This document shows, one piece after another, positions 34,001 to 46,500 of a stretch of 64,000 nucleotides of DNA. The stretch covers positions 188,747-252,746 of the forward strand of contig SJOL01000719.1 in NCBI GenBank assembly GCA_004794785.1, written 5' to 3'. The number at the start of each line of letters is the position of its first letter. The stretch's first letter is position 1. The DNA is from Opisthorchis felineus. Lineage: Eukaryota > Platyhelminthes > Trematoda > Opisthorchiida > Opisthorchiidae. The notes under the pieces were generated by a model. That model was not told the origin of the DNA, did no database searches, and saw only the letters and a list, made by a program, of their open reading frames with translations. Position numbers and translations under genes: made by a program.

Positions 34001-34884
34001 CAAATCTCATACAGTTGTTGCTGATAAAGAAAAATGCGAAGAAGATGGTCAGATTAGAATGGATTATATCATCTTTCCACTTGTTGATAGTGAACCTCCA
34101 AGAAAAGCCGAAGCTCAAACGGTTGACAGATCTGTCCATCTTTGCTACGTGAAAAATGTCAGTCTATGTTCACACAAAGGTTTCCAGTTACCTCAGTGGA
34201 AACGAACTTCTTCCATGGCTGGAATTCTAGGTTCTGCCACCAAGTGTCACCACTGGCGTCTCTCTTCAGAGGTATCCGGGACTTCAAATATTTCGATTGG
34301 AAGTGAATGAAATGGCGTCTTTCCACAGTCAAGTGTGGCAATTTCGGAATTTTCCTGAGCTCCGCCGTGTGTAGCTATCGACTCTATTCAGAGCCAATTG
34401 ACACCTTGCTAGCTTAAGGGTAACTTCACTAGTAAACAACTGAGTTCTCTGGTGACCTCATTATGCACAGTATGGTGGCTGGTAGTTTTCGAAGTATGTT
34501 GAAGTTGCATGTTATCAATAGGCCACTTCATCGGAAATTTCTGATTAGCTTCTCCGATTGAATTGTAGAGCATCCGTTACGAACTTCTATCCAATATATA
34601 CAGTTCTCTCCCGGTTGTGCGCATGGGCATTTTTTGTCTTGAGACCATTTTTCGTAGAAACACCCTAACTCACCGATTGATGGAATGCTTCAAATTTTAG
34701 GCTACGAACCACTTGGTGACAAATGCGGGTAGGAGACATTGTTATCCTTCCAATAAGGTAATTTTTAAACCCTATAGTGCTTCGCACACACGTCTGAACT
34801 TTTATTCCTCATCTAGATTGTCCAGCGTTACTTCGGGTTGCGGTGGTTGGACTGAAGAAAGTGTTGGTGCATGTTCCGAGTGAC
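31003..34884. other. Intergenic DNA after the ZC2HC1 gene
   Basis: The first 300 bases are probably 3' untranslated region. After that I see no named gene or repeat. Open frames worth listing are 31992-32219 and 32241-32570 (minus) and 33936-34310 (plus, 124 codons, with DKEKCEEDGQIRMDYIIFPL); none matches a family I know. Confidence 0.4.
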
Positions 34885-35130
34885 TGTTGATGAAAGGTTC
34901 GCGGGGTACAAGCCATGACATGGAAACGTCAAACGAAAGTGAAAACAGTCAGTTTGAGTGTTGTGGAATCTTCGCGCTTTCATGGACGTGGCTTACGTAA
35001 CCTTCCTTGCAGGATATGGCACGTAACCGATCCGAATGGCCCGCATAGAGTAATTTCCTAACTGGACTGTTTAACTAAAGTTCGCCTGTCGTGCGTTGAG
35101 CTTATGTCGGGTGAGGTTCAAAAAGGAAGC
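34885..35130 (+). repeat. Dispersed repeat B (copy 2)
   Basis: Partner of 15805-16065. It reads TTGATGAAAGGTTCGCGGGG, CAGGATATGGCACGTAACCG, TAACTAAAGTTCGCC and GAGCTTATGTCGGGTGAGGT in the same order and spacing. Confidence 0.4.
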
Positions 35131-36839
35131 TGGACTGATCCCTTACTTCGGCATGATGCCAAAATATCTTTATCTCACTGCTGTTCAGATGTCTGGACAT
35201 AGGATCTCTCTGCATTAAGCCCCCGCCCTTCCACATTCGTCCACCACAAAAAACATCGGTGGCCAGTTGGCTACTCGTTTGTTTAATAGTAGTTCACTTT
35301 TTAACACATTTCGACATCACCACTCAGAACCCTGGTCAAGAGGTTTTGCTGCACCTAGCACTTGCAACGGTTCAGTTTTTGTTTTTAATTGGAATCGTAT
35401 GTGACCAAATCTGTTCTAGCCTTGAGTTCAAAAATTACAGTTATATGGAACGGACCGCTTTTGGTATGGTCTGCAACGTGACTCAGCCTTTTTGCCAATT
35501 TATCTTTGACCATATCATCGTCAGAGATGTCCCTAATGACTGCCTTCATTTTATCTGAAAAATTTTGAAAATATTCAGAAACAACAGTATCACGGGTTTG
35601 TACCTGTTATTATAGACGCATTGGCTATCCATCCACTGACTTACACACACTGGTCGTTTAACCGTTGATTATTTACAGAGCAGCAAGCAGGTTCATAGTT
35701 CAGACACAAACGGAAGTCGTTCGAGAACATGCCGATTTGGTACATCTAATAGTTTATCTGTGTGCACGTCGAGTAGACACTGAGGACAGAAATATTGGTG
35801 TTCTTATTATCAGGCCTTGAAACAGGATGATACGTCAATTTGTCGTACCAGACCGGCTGTGGGTCCGTTGGTTGTCATTCTATCGCTGACCTTCGTTCAT
35901 TGCTATCCTTATGGTACCATCTGAAAGTAGATATCTGAACACGGATACAGCTGAACCAAAAATATGGACTTGTTCTATGATGGTGCCCTCATACACTTGC
36001 CTTTTTTTATCGCTTTTAGCAAGCCGGGGACTCTAACTAGTCTGTTCTGTGTACCCTCTTCATTATATCGCGGAACCTTTTCTTTACCTAACACGTTCCA
36101 TTGTTCTGAAATAGTGCAACACATGATAAAGAAACCTGTAAGTAGTAAACGGTTCACCGACGTTACTTCTCTGGTGTTCTGAAGGTTTACTTTAGAAGAT
36201 ACGATTTCAGTCAAAAGGATGGTAGATCAAACGAAACCGCACCAAGGATGGCACTTCGTCCACTGACCGCTGACTTGTAGGTCGACACGAATAAAACCTA
36301 AAGGCTATATTTACTGCTCTGGGACAGGGTTTCACTCCAAGAGTAGGTTCCTCTCTAAAACAACAGGATACGTAAGTAAAGCTAACAGAAAGCTCAAATA
36401 ACTGTGATGAGCACGCAACCAATATGCGGCTTACAGCTTACCACGGAGATTTTCAGGATTATGACAGCTGCTGTTCGGCCATAAGCTGCCGAGTTATGCA
36501 TCCCTATAACATTCAGTGCAAGGCTTTAAAAGGTGATATTACTGGATAGCCTCCTTTTCTCCGACACTTGTTCGTTCGTCAGATCGCCACCTCTCATCAA
36601 TTGAATTCTTGTCAATTTAGTATCGGGACTCTACCCTGCCTAATGTGTTCAGAGAAAGATAAAAGGAGAATTGCTGGACGTTTTCAAGCCTTTCATCCGA
36701 TGCACGTTGATCAGCGGCAGCAAGTGAGGAAACATTATAAACTGCGTGGTAAGCAGGGGCAGCTGGAGAAAGTACAAGCCAGAAAAGGCTACTAAAAGAC
36801 AACACCTACTATTGGTCAATCAACAAACAATGAAATCTG
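35131..36839. other. Intergenic DNA, no recognised gene
   Basis: A 99-codon plus-strand frame at 35259-35558 has hydrophobic stretches (LLHLALATVQFLFLIGIV) but no recognisable family. Nothing else was seen. Confidence 0.35.
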
Positions 36840-37130
36840 TTGACCACAGACAACCGGTTCTGCTCCATCCGTCTGATGAGTTCTATTCAGGATGAAACGC
36901 TTGCTGGACTACTTTTAAGAACCAACCGCTGGATTGGTCACGTGCTCTGTGAGTCAGTTGATCGACTTCTTCAAGGAGCCCTTTCCGCACAACCTCATGA
37001 AGGGTGGAAACGAGACAGGGGAGGTCAAACAATGACTAGGCAGCGAAGTATGAAGGATATTACCAGCAAACTCAACTGTACTGGTCGTTGCCCCCCCCCT
37101 GCATAGGAATCCTGAGACGGAACCCAGACA
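36840..37130 (+). pseudogene. LINE C-terminal coding fragment
   Basis: The frame reads RLMSSIQDETLAGLLLRTNR, WIGHVLCESVDRLLQGALSA, QPHEGWKRDRGGQTMTRQRS and MKDITSKLNCTGRCPPPA. It matches the RWLGHVLRMP..RLP...L...R.GW...RGGQ..TWQRGMK.LT..L block at the end of flatworm non-LTR retrotransposons. A poly-C run and a stop near 37100 break the expected RLPGWGPRDP continuation, which is still visible in another frame. No catalytic part remains. Confidence 0.75.
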
Positions 37131-37734
37131 CTGTCGGACACGGCCCAGTCGAGCAGGCATCCAAACACTCCTGGTGCTTAGACCTGAAGTACGAAGCCAA
37201 ATTCGACTATAAAGCCGCGCGAATTCGCCCCGCAATAGAATTGTAGTAGCACTTACTGACCTATACAGACTAACAAAATTTTGAAAAATACGATACCAAA
37301 GAGCAACTATCCAGTGAAGTGTCTTAAACCGGAAGGGTGACGACTCGAACCCATCCAAATTGATGTTCAGTTCCCCAGAACCATGGAACTAATCACCCAA
37401 TCTCACCATTATGAGCCTTTAAGCGACGTCAACACTGACTCAGAACTCGGCCAATTTAACGAGCTATTTACTTGACCTGGCGAAGCATTGTATCAAGGAC
37501 GAAACTCGCCCTCCCCCGGTTGATCCTCTAATTGTTTTCCAAACCTTCTAGGATCGAAGCATTAAATATATCCATAGAAAAATATTAAACACGTCCTTTT
37601 CAGGAATGCATATCCTCAAAGAGCGAAAGACTACATAAACTAACGCATGCACTGCTCATAAGGGCTGCATTTACCTAATGAACAGTGTTCATGGAAGCAT
37701 GTACCTGCGCAGCCGCACGCATCATCATCATCGA

Positions 37735-38125
37735 CAGCATAACATCAGTGTTCAACACCGACGTTTCACTGACGTACAACCATGATTTAGTTGAAAGCCT
37801 TATTGTCAAGAACAGTATAAAGGTGGATGGGGAAGGAACTTCGTGACACCTTACTACAATCACTCTGAGGTGTCTACACCTCCAGACACTCATTCAGGCA
37901 ATCTGGATAGAAACTGACAAGAACGCTACTGACATTGGTGGGCAGCCATATTTAGCAGCGTCTCCAACCAGGCGCGGTGGTCACGCGGTCCCCATCTTGG
38001 AAAGCGAGTAGCACCGCAGCATCCAAATGTTTCGTAATCTCCATTCACACCCCTTTGCTAGGTCAAGGGTTGGCCACCTCTCTGAGTTGGGAATGGAAAA
38101 TAGCACTCTTCGGCAAACGACGGTT
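37735..38125 (+). repeat. Dispersed repeat A (copy 2), probable LINE 3' tail
   Basis: Collinear with 15170-15545, beginning after a CATCATCATCATC run and including GTACAACCATGATTTAG, GCCTTATTGTCAAGAACAG, CACTCATTCAGGCAATCTGG and GGGAATGGAAAATAGCACTC. It lies about 600 bp downstream of a LINE C-terminal fragment on the same strand, the basis for calling it a LINE tail. Confidence 0.5.
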
Positions 38126-38130
38126 AGGCA

Positions 38131-41100
38131 TACACAACACATGTCCCAAGCCGCACGTAGGTCACTGGTAACAACACAGTATCGTCCGTCGGTCATGGCT
38201 AGGCTTGAATCACTACGAACAATCACGTTAGAGGGCCGTTTCCTTCCGAAACAGGACTCCCGGTAAAATAGCCGCCGGACTGATCAAGAGCTCTCAAGTT
38301 AGAGATGCAACTTCGTCGGTGCCACATAGGGAGGCCTGCGTATTGTTCCATTTCCAATGCTTTTACCCATTTGGTACAAATTACATCGGAGTTGTAAGAG
38401 GCGGCAAATATAAAGTACACCTCATATTCCTCCAGAAAGAACGACTGTAAACGACTGGAAGGAGACTCGGTCTCCAGGATGAAAATAGGAAACTGAGCAC
38501 AGTACCGAACAGGTATAAAGCCAAACTGCATAGCCATTGGAAGAACAACCCTGGAACACCCTTATAATAAATCAGTATACAACAAAACGATGTATTCCAT
38601 TGCGTAGAGAACATGGAGTTTCAAGACGTTGTGCTTCAGCAAAAGTGCTACGCAACAGGAGGGATAAGGGGTCCGATGGCGTTCGTCGAACCAGGTCCAA
38701 AGATCACAGTGATTACAAACCATTAACATGCAGTAAGACAGGCACCCTGACAAAACATTCACAGCCTTCTGGCTAAATTGCTCCACAGGTCAGCAGATGC
38801 CGTCTATTCGGGGCGGTGTGAAACGAAACTACCGCGAGGAAAACATACATAACAACGAAGCGCCTGAAGACCGCCTGTACAGCTGTATAAAATGGACAGC
38901 AACAAAAAATAATACAGGTATTGGTGCATACAAGTAGCAGAGAGAGCAACAATACTTTTGCCTTCACGACACTCGGCAACAAGGTCTCGAAAATCAAACA
39001 ACTGTTGAACTGCAAAACAAAACTTCGGCAGAGTCCTGTAGACGACAATCCGTCCAAAGATAATGATGGGAAAATATTTGCAAGTGTATCCTTCATTGTG
39101 TGCATGGAGAGGGTAAATCACAAACACCGTGAGCCCACAAAATGAATACGCAATTTCAAGAATAAGCACAGCTGGCGCAATTTCGATTGTCACACATTAC
39201 AGCTCCAAATGCAGTGATTCGTCTGGAAAAGATATGAGTAGAGAAATTAAGAGCTTGATCATCAATTTGAGGAACCAAAACGCAAAGTGATGTCACGGAG
39301 CGAAAACCTGGTGTAGTCAATATACCGGACCACAAGTACTAAATTCCACCCGTTTTAGCGTGAATGAGCCGTCCCCAGGCGAAGTATTTGTAAACCTGGC
39401 AGTTTCATCCGTTAGAAATGGCTATTTAAGTGACATAATGCCTTCTCCCAAGAGGTTACCCTGAAGAAAAAACAATGACCTTATTCACGGCATCCACTTT
39501 TCAAGGAGGACTGTAGTCAATAAACGTACCCCGAAACGCACCTTTATGCAACAGCGACCCAGTTGTAACGACCGCGTGCAAAGCACCGCTGTACTGAAGG
39601 TCAGTTATGCTTGCGGTCACGAGTAAAGAAGACAAACAGAAAGAACATTCATCCCGCTCAAATCCCGTCATGTTTCCCTCTCCTTTACTAATTTTCCAAT
39701 GAATCTATCCCCTTGTTCAAGTAGGTCGAATGAAGTTTTTGAACGACCGCGGGAATTGCAAATCTAAACTCACCTTGATTTGGAATAATGCTTCCACAAC
39801 AGACTGTGGCTCCTACTCGCTTGTTCCCCACTTGTTTGCATATTAGTATTAGCTTGGAATGGAAGTATCCGTTTTTCTTGAACTCACTGCGTTGATAGTG
39901 CTGGATTTAGACACATTAGCGCGGTCACAGCCGCTTCACGCATGGACCAGAGCATTAGGCACGAGCTATTCACTATGTTCGAACAAGGTGATGTCGGTCG
40001 CCTGCGGAAATTTCATTGGAAACAGCTTCTTGTCCCCCCTATGGCAAGCTTCCACGCGGTAACACGTCATTTCATTCACACCTCAGTGCTGCCCTTCTGG
40101 CTTTCATGAGTGCAAGAACTGACACCATAACAGGATAGAGGGAATTCAAGTATTTCACGTGTCCCGTCAGCTGTTTACATACAATCAGAATCAATGATAG
40201 GGCAGGATAAAGGACAGATAATTTGATGAACACAGGCCAGTGGAAAGACTACGGCGAGCAAAGGTCATCATACAGCGGAACAGGCTGGATAAAAGTACTG
40301 TGCTTGCAGACATGTTTCATTGTCGCCCTTACCAAGCCAGACCAAGGCGAGCCACAAATTCCGGTTGTTTGAGCAGGTTGAGTTTGTAGCGGCAAATCGC
40401 AGCCGCTTAAGCAAAGTGTAATAGGCTGTTGTTTTCTTGGGAGTTTATGACTGAATATGTGTTCTGGTTCTTTGAACTCATTGCAATCCAGCAAGGGACG
40501 AGCGATTGTGCTGGACGGGACTTTCAAGCTATTTACGACTAAGCACTTTGGAACCTGCCCCGAAATCCCAGTAGATAACCGTCTCTCGGTTCATCTAACA
40601 TACTTGCTACCGCAAGTACAGCTGAAAAGTAATACACGGGAAGAGGTAACCAAACAGTCTGGTTTCTCTAGCTTGACTAGTTTCTGTAATCATTCGTCAT
40701 GTTTTGTTGATCACTTCCTAAACAAAGCAACACTGAACGCTCACGTGAAGGTTTGGCTCAGTAGCCGCTGTATAAGTCTATCATTCGGCTCCCCTTTGAA
40801 TGGTAATGCGTTGATGTTTTTTAAGGGACAGCCTCTCGTTTCCTTCCCTGTTCAACAGGCTTTCCGTACTTTTTGACGAAGCTTATGGGATAGCCGTTTC
40901 TCCAGCAGTACGGCTGAAATTCGTTTTCACAGCAAACACACCTTGTGTCAAGGCTCGTCTATACTTTATTAGACAAAAGCTTTTGAAGTTAAAATATTTT
41001 CCTGTAAAGGTTACCCCCCATGGAATATCAATCTGATGAGTGGCCCATCTTCTTCAGGTTTCGCCGTTCTATCACATCAAGTGTTATCGAAAACGAACCG

Positions 41101-43431
41101 GCTTCTTCGAATTGCTGTTAGAACTTTATGGAGTCTGGCGTCTGTGAATTAGCGACAAATTTGATTCGCTAGATAAAAATTCCAGCCCTGAGCCAGACAA
41201 CATCGGAGTTAATTCGGAGAGCTGTTCTTAAAAATATTCCACGTGAGCCAAAATATCACTACGATCAAATTATCTGTCCGTTATCTTTCTTTAATCTGAA
41301 TTCTGACTGTGTGTAAACAACTGAAGAGATATACGAAATAGCTGAATTCAATCTATCCTGTCGTAAGGTTACTCCTTTTTCTCACGAAATTAAAGACGTA
41401 ACCGTATGGATCAGAATTCTGTTTTCTCGAAATCCTGCTATCTTAAGGGAGTCAATGGGGCCAAACTATCCGTTCCTCTGTGGTATACTTGTGGAACAGA
41501 AATTTCTACCATGGAAGCGATAGGAGTCATCGCATAACATACATAATCGAGGTTATTGCATTGTGTCCGGAAAACACGGTTCTTTTAATTTTGATAATGA
41601 GAGCCTGTGATACACACTCCCATTTAGGAGTGAAGAAATGAGGGATCAGACTCTAGAGGTTTGAACTGTCGGGTACAGGTTTGCTAAAGTGTATGGTGAA
41701 ATCTGCAAAGCATTACTGACCATGTGCACGTTTGGATCAGTCGAGTTCTTTGAAGAAGTATGTCAAACTCTACAGAGTCAGGTGACTGGAGTGTGCATTC
41801 CGGTGTTTCGCGCTGTGCTTGAAGTAGGGTCCCGGTTACCTAGTTAAATGATGGCACAACGACTGGACGATATGTCAAGAGAGCAGGGCAAAAAACGTTC
41901 GTGGACTGGCGTCACTGACGGAAAAACAATCTCTAGCACGGACTTAATCAGGCCGATTTATCAAATGCAATTCAGGTCACTTATCGGATGATTCCTAATC
42001 GATCGAAGACCACTCGACATCTCATTTTGAATGTGCTAGAACAATCACGAATCTAACTTTTTACGCAGAGGAGCATTCCATTATGTCAATCAGTCTCCCT
42101 GTTGGCTATTGATTCACCACCAAAAGATGACAGCTACTCATTAGAAATGATACGGCTACCTCCGACCAATATTGGTCATTACCGGTCTTTTCGTTTTTTG
42201 ATTACTTGTTATTTTGTAACCACAAAGCCCGAAAAAAGGTTGTTGAAAATAATCGTTCACGGAACTATGTTCTTCATACCGATGGGAATAGTTGGTCAGA
42301 TGGAAGTGGTCTGCAATATGTGCCGATCTCGTCACCGAGCAAGAAACGTGACAGCTCCGATCAGTGACGATTGTGAAGCCGGCCCATCCGCTCCTGGTCG
42401 TTCACGGTAAAGTAAGTGAGCAAACTAAATAGAGTAGTCTCCCTGCAAGCATACCCCAACACTCAAATCTTTCTAGGGGAAACCGTTTTAGGACAGTTAT
42501 TACTGGATAGTGACCACCTGTTATCTTGACCAATAAGGGAGATGCTGCCAGCGGCAACGATCGGTCTGGGTCGAATGTTTACACTTTTAGGTGGTTCTGC
42601 AACTTGTTTCTCTGGTGCGCAAATAGGAACAGACAAAAGTTCGCATTAAAAACTTTTCGTGTGTCACAATACCGAGGAAGCCAATAGGGTCAATGAGGAG
42701 ACACGCAGTTAGCTCTCGAAAAAGAAAGGTTGCGCGTACTAGCCACTTTGTGGCAGGAGAGTGTGGCTAGCCCTAAGGTACTTTCAATGAATGACGATGA
42801 GGTAATCGGTTGCGTAACAGGTAGTTTCGTGGTTTACATACAGAATAAAAGCAAACGGACCGTAAACACGTGTTCACACACCAAGTTCAGAAAGACAGGC
42901 AACGGGACAAGGACAAGGAACCACAAGATGCCTGGGTACTGTTCGTGCGACTGACCACATTATCTATATGTTTGAACGAAGGATTTTCACGCCAAGACTG
43001 GTAACCAATCTGTGCCATTGATGGGGTCGATTGTAACCCAAAATGGTGGTGTAGGCGCCTCTGTTTGCTTGCACAGAGGTGGTACCGGGCCTTGAGACTT
43101 GTTCCCCTGATACAAAACAGCTTATGTACCTTAAGTCGGCAAAATCGTGACGGTACCGGCAATGACCGACTCAGATTTGCTCCCCTATCATTTAAAGGAA
43201 GTGAGTCGCAGAAAACAAGGACGGGTAAGGTCGGTCACCGGTGGAATGCTAGGACGCACAATATACACACTGCCTGTATGAGCAGTGAGACCAGATGACA
43301 GTCGATGGCGAGTGTGTGCCAAACCGATCATTTCGAGCGTCTCCCAAATTCAGTGGGCTTTCACCCTTGTCTTTGTTTGATAAAACAAAAGAAGAATACG
43401 GAGGCGAACACGTGGAAACAAAACGGGTTAC
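38131..43431. other. Space before the HYOU1 3' end; last HYOU1 exon not found
   Basis: The HYOU1 exon at 43432 ends one base into a codon, so at least one more coding exon with an ER-retention signal should lie at lower coordinates on the minus strand. I looked for a minus-strand KDEL/HDEL-type end in the right phase and found none that I trust. Other frames, such as 40457-40876 and 42102-42410 (plus), are unrecognised. Confidence 0.4.
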
Positions 43432-43524
43432 CTTTAGGAGTAGTCGGTGGCGGTGCGGCTGTGGTCTCCTGACTGTCCGGTTGTGGAGTCTCTGAAGATT
43501 CCGTATCTTTGGGGGCTTCATCAG
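43432..43524 (-). CDS. HYOU1: HYOU1 exon 10 of those found: acidic Pro/Thr-rich tail
   Basis: After acceptor CAACTTTTAG it reads (T)[20 protein letters not shown], then [10 protein letters not shown], ending one base into a codon before GTAACC. Acidic, Pro/Thr-rich sequence after the lid helix is expected before the terminal retention signal. The signal itself must be on a later exon. Confidence 0.75.
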
Positions 43525-46500
43525 CTAAAAGTTGAGAGAAAAATACAGTGGTAGGACAGGGAATTGTAAGGGAAGAAAACACGGGTCAAACTGACAAGTG
43601 TTCCGGTAAGAGAGAGAGCAGCTGAACGGGTGCTAGTTCGAGATACCATCAATGTGAACTGCTTGTAGTCAGCGTGTGAGAGATGGGCTATTAACTAGAA
43701 GCATGACGCTGGGGATTTAGCTTTGTAATATCCTTAAACGGATATTCATGGATGCCGTTTCCGGCATCCGCCAACCGAGCTTGACGTACCAGACAGCAAT
43801 TTTCGGAAAGAACTCCGATGCAGTAGTACACAGGGTAACTCACTTGTTTGTGGCTTCGTTTGTTGCTGTTGTTGTTGATGTTCCGTGTAGAGTTTGAGCA
43901 AACGTGCCATTTCGCCTTGCCAAGCTATGAGTTTTCTGTTCAAATAAAGTAGTTCTCGCTTCAGCTGTCGCTGTTTCTCTTCGAACTCGGTGACCAAAAC
44001 CGGAGGTCGTTCTGTCAAGGGAGTTGCTGCGAGCTTCTCATTGGACTGGTCGAACCAAGCCTGATGGTAGAAGAAGTCGAAATGGAACGCGTATGCGAAC
44101 AGATAGACTCACTCTCTTACTCACTAGACAGGCAAATCAGTAAGTCGTTCAATAGTCCGAGCTGCAGGGTATCGGTGTAAGACAACTTTACAGGTGAACT
44201 GCTCATAGGGCCGAAAAGCTACTCTTCTGTCTGATTTTGGAACGAACGCGTTAGCTAGCTGACCTCCGAACTTCCTTGCGTTCGTCACGTTACTACTCGC
44301 TTTTCGTTGGCATCTCTTACAGCTGTTTTATGCGATATATCAACTAATGAACTGACCCCAGAGTGGCAACACAAAACCGTGCTGGACGATCGAAGTGAGT
44401 CACCGCCGGGGTCACATATCGAAGGGGTGATCAATTAGGTTGTTAACGTCTGTCGTGTATCACTCATTTACTACTGGACACTTATTTTGGCGGCGCACTG
44501 AGATGCAAATAGTGGGACACAGGAAAAGTAGGCCAGTTGGGCCCGGGAAATGTAAACTGCTAATTGTCCAAACCATAATGACACGAAACAGGGTCGTTAA
44601 AACAAGGCTAATGCTTACATTACGAACCAAAAATTAGTTCACCAGAGTGATGAACGTTGTCACTATGGAGATTTCACCTGATGAGGTTTTTGGGGTGTAA
44701 TCAACTGATTCAATTATTCGGTTTTTAAGCTCACTTTCAGAGATGCTGGAACAGCAATTCCACCAAGAGGACCTTTCGAATAGAGGCTACTCTCAAAGAA
44801 TTCACAACAAGCTTTCAAAAAACATTTCTATAGGATTTCCTATGTCGGAAACCACTAGCATCTCCTTTAGAGTGCAAGACTTTTCCCCGAGGATTGATTT
44901 CAATCCATCCCAGTAATAGGAACATCACCATCCACTGCAAAATAAATAAAAAACATGTTTCAAGGGTCACACGGCAATTCTGAATGGGGTGCAGTCAAAC
45001 ATTTTCAGAGGTTCGAAATCGCTCAGAACCTGCGAAATTGATTCTTCATATTTGGAAACTAGAACATGCTATCCGACTCAATAAATGGTGGTCTTATGTC
45101 AATGTTGAAATGAAGAACATCAGACTTTCCCTTCGCAATGACTCGTGTGACCTATCGATGAGAATAGTACTCCTCACGTGAGTTGCTAACGTTAGAATAA
45201 GCACTCGCCGTTAGCTGAACTGAAAAACTCTAATAGTCTCACTGAGAAAGATCAAAGGTAACACTTTTTGATGTCCCTTCTTCGACCTGAATACAGAGGA
45301 GAGATAAAATCGGTCCATTAAAACAAAGGATTTATACCAAGTGTGTCAGTTTATCTCATAAACCAGACATGGAGCTTGAATGCTATGTTGAGCTTTAACA
45401 TCTCTCCGGTGCCTAGATGCCATGCCACGCGAAGGAAGCACGAGGGCCAGGTTGCCAAACAGGAGCAACCGAGATGTTGAGATTGGGTAAGTTCGCGCCT
45501 TAACCACTGAGCTTTCTCGAGTTCAGTTATGTGAGTAGCTGGTTACTCAAGTGACAGTACTTCAACGAAGCTTTGGGACCTGTAAATGCGTATTAGGACT
45601 CAATCTAATCAGTTTGTGCCTTCCTACTAAGACTTCATATGTCTTCGAAAGAACTACCACTCACACCGTTGCATTCTCACCCGAACCCAAAGAAAAACAA
45701 AGTAGGACGGTCAGTTACATTAAAAAGAGAGCAAAACATAACATCAAAACGTAGGTTGTACGGAACATGGATTACTATGGAGTTGTAATCGGGTTCGAAC
45801 GGGATTCGTTATCACAGACAGTGAACAGCTGGTCTTAGTGGCGACGAATAACTATACACGGTTCACTTCAAACGAATCCACTGAGGCCCCTGAGACGATG
45901 CAGATATGAACAAAAACTGTATACTCTAATACTTGTTTCGTAGGTCTTTGAGGTCCACACATTTTACATAGTAACCCGGAAGGGAGGATACTATGTTGAA
46001 GGGGACTCTTTGGTTCTCTTGGGGGAATGACTTCACATTACAGTAATTAGGAGAGATTAGTCCCCTGAAATGTAAACAGTAGGGCTCTTTATCAGCAAAG
46101 AAAAAAATTTTGGGAGCCGTCCGAAGAGAGATTACCCCCAGGAAAAGTCAACATGATCCTTACTTTATGGTTTTCTCTGTTTAGAAGGACACTGCATTCT
46201 GGAATTACTCATAGAACTACAATGCTAGCATGGCAACTTTGACATTTCATGGTGGAGTGTCTAGCTTACTACACATAATCTGAATGGCTTTTCTGCGATT
46301 GGCTAACCACTGTGCACGAGCGGCTACACACCAGTTGGTACATATCACCGGCCAAACAGACAGGATAGGTTTTTAATTACAGTTACCAAAAGTTACCGTT
46401 GGCATTCGAATGAGCTGTTCGCGGTTACCATCCTAGCCACATTCATCAGTTTCTGGCTCCTCTGCACAAAATACAGCGTTACCCTATGAGATCCCATACA

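Noticed and set aside
41032..41066. CTGATGAG at 41032 as another hammerhead
   Set aside because: No GAAA follows at the right distance and no stem II forms.
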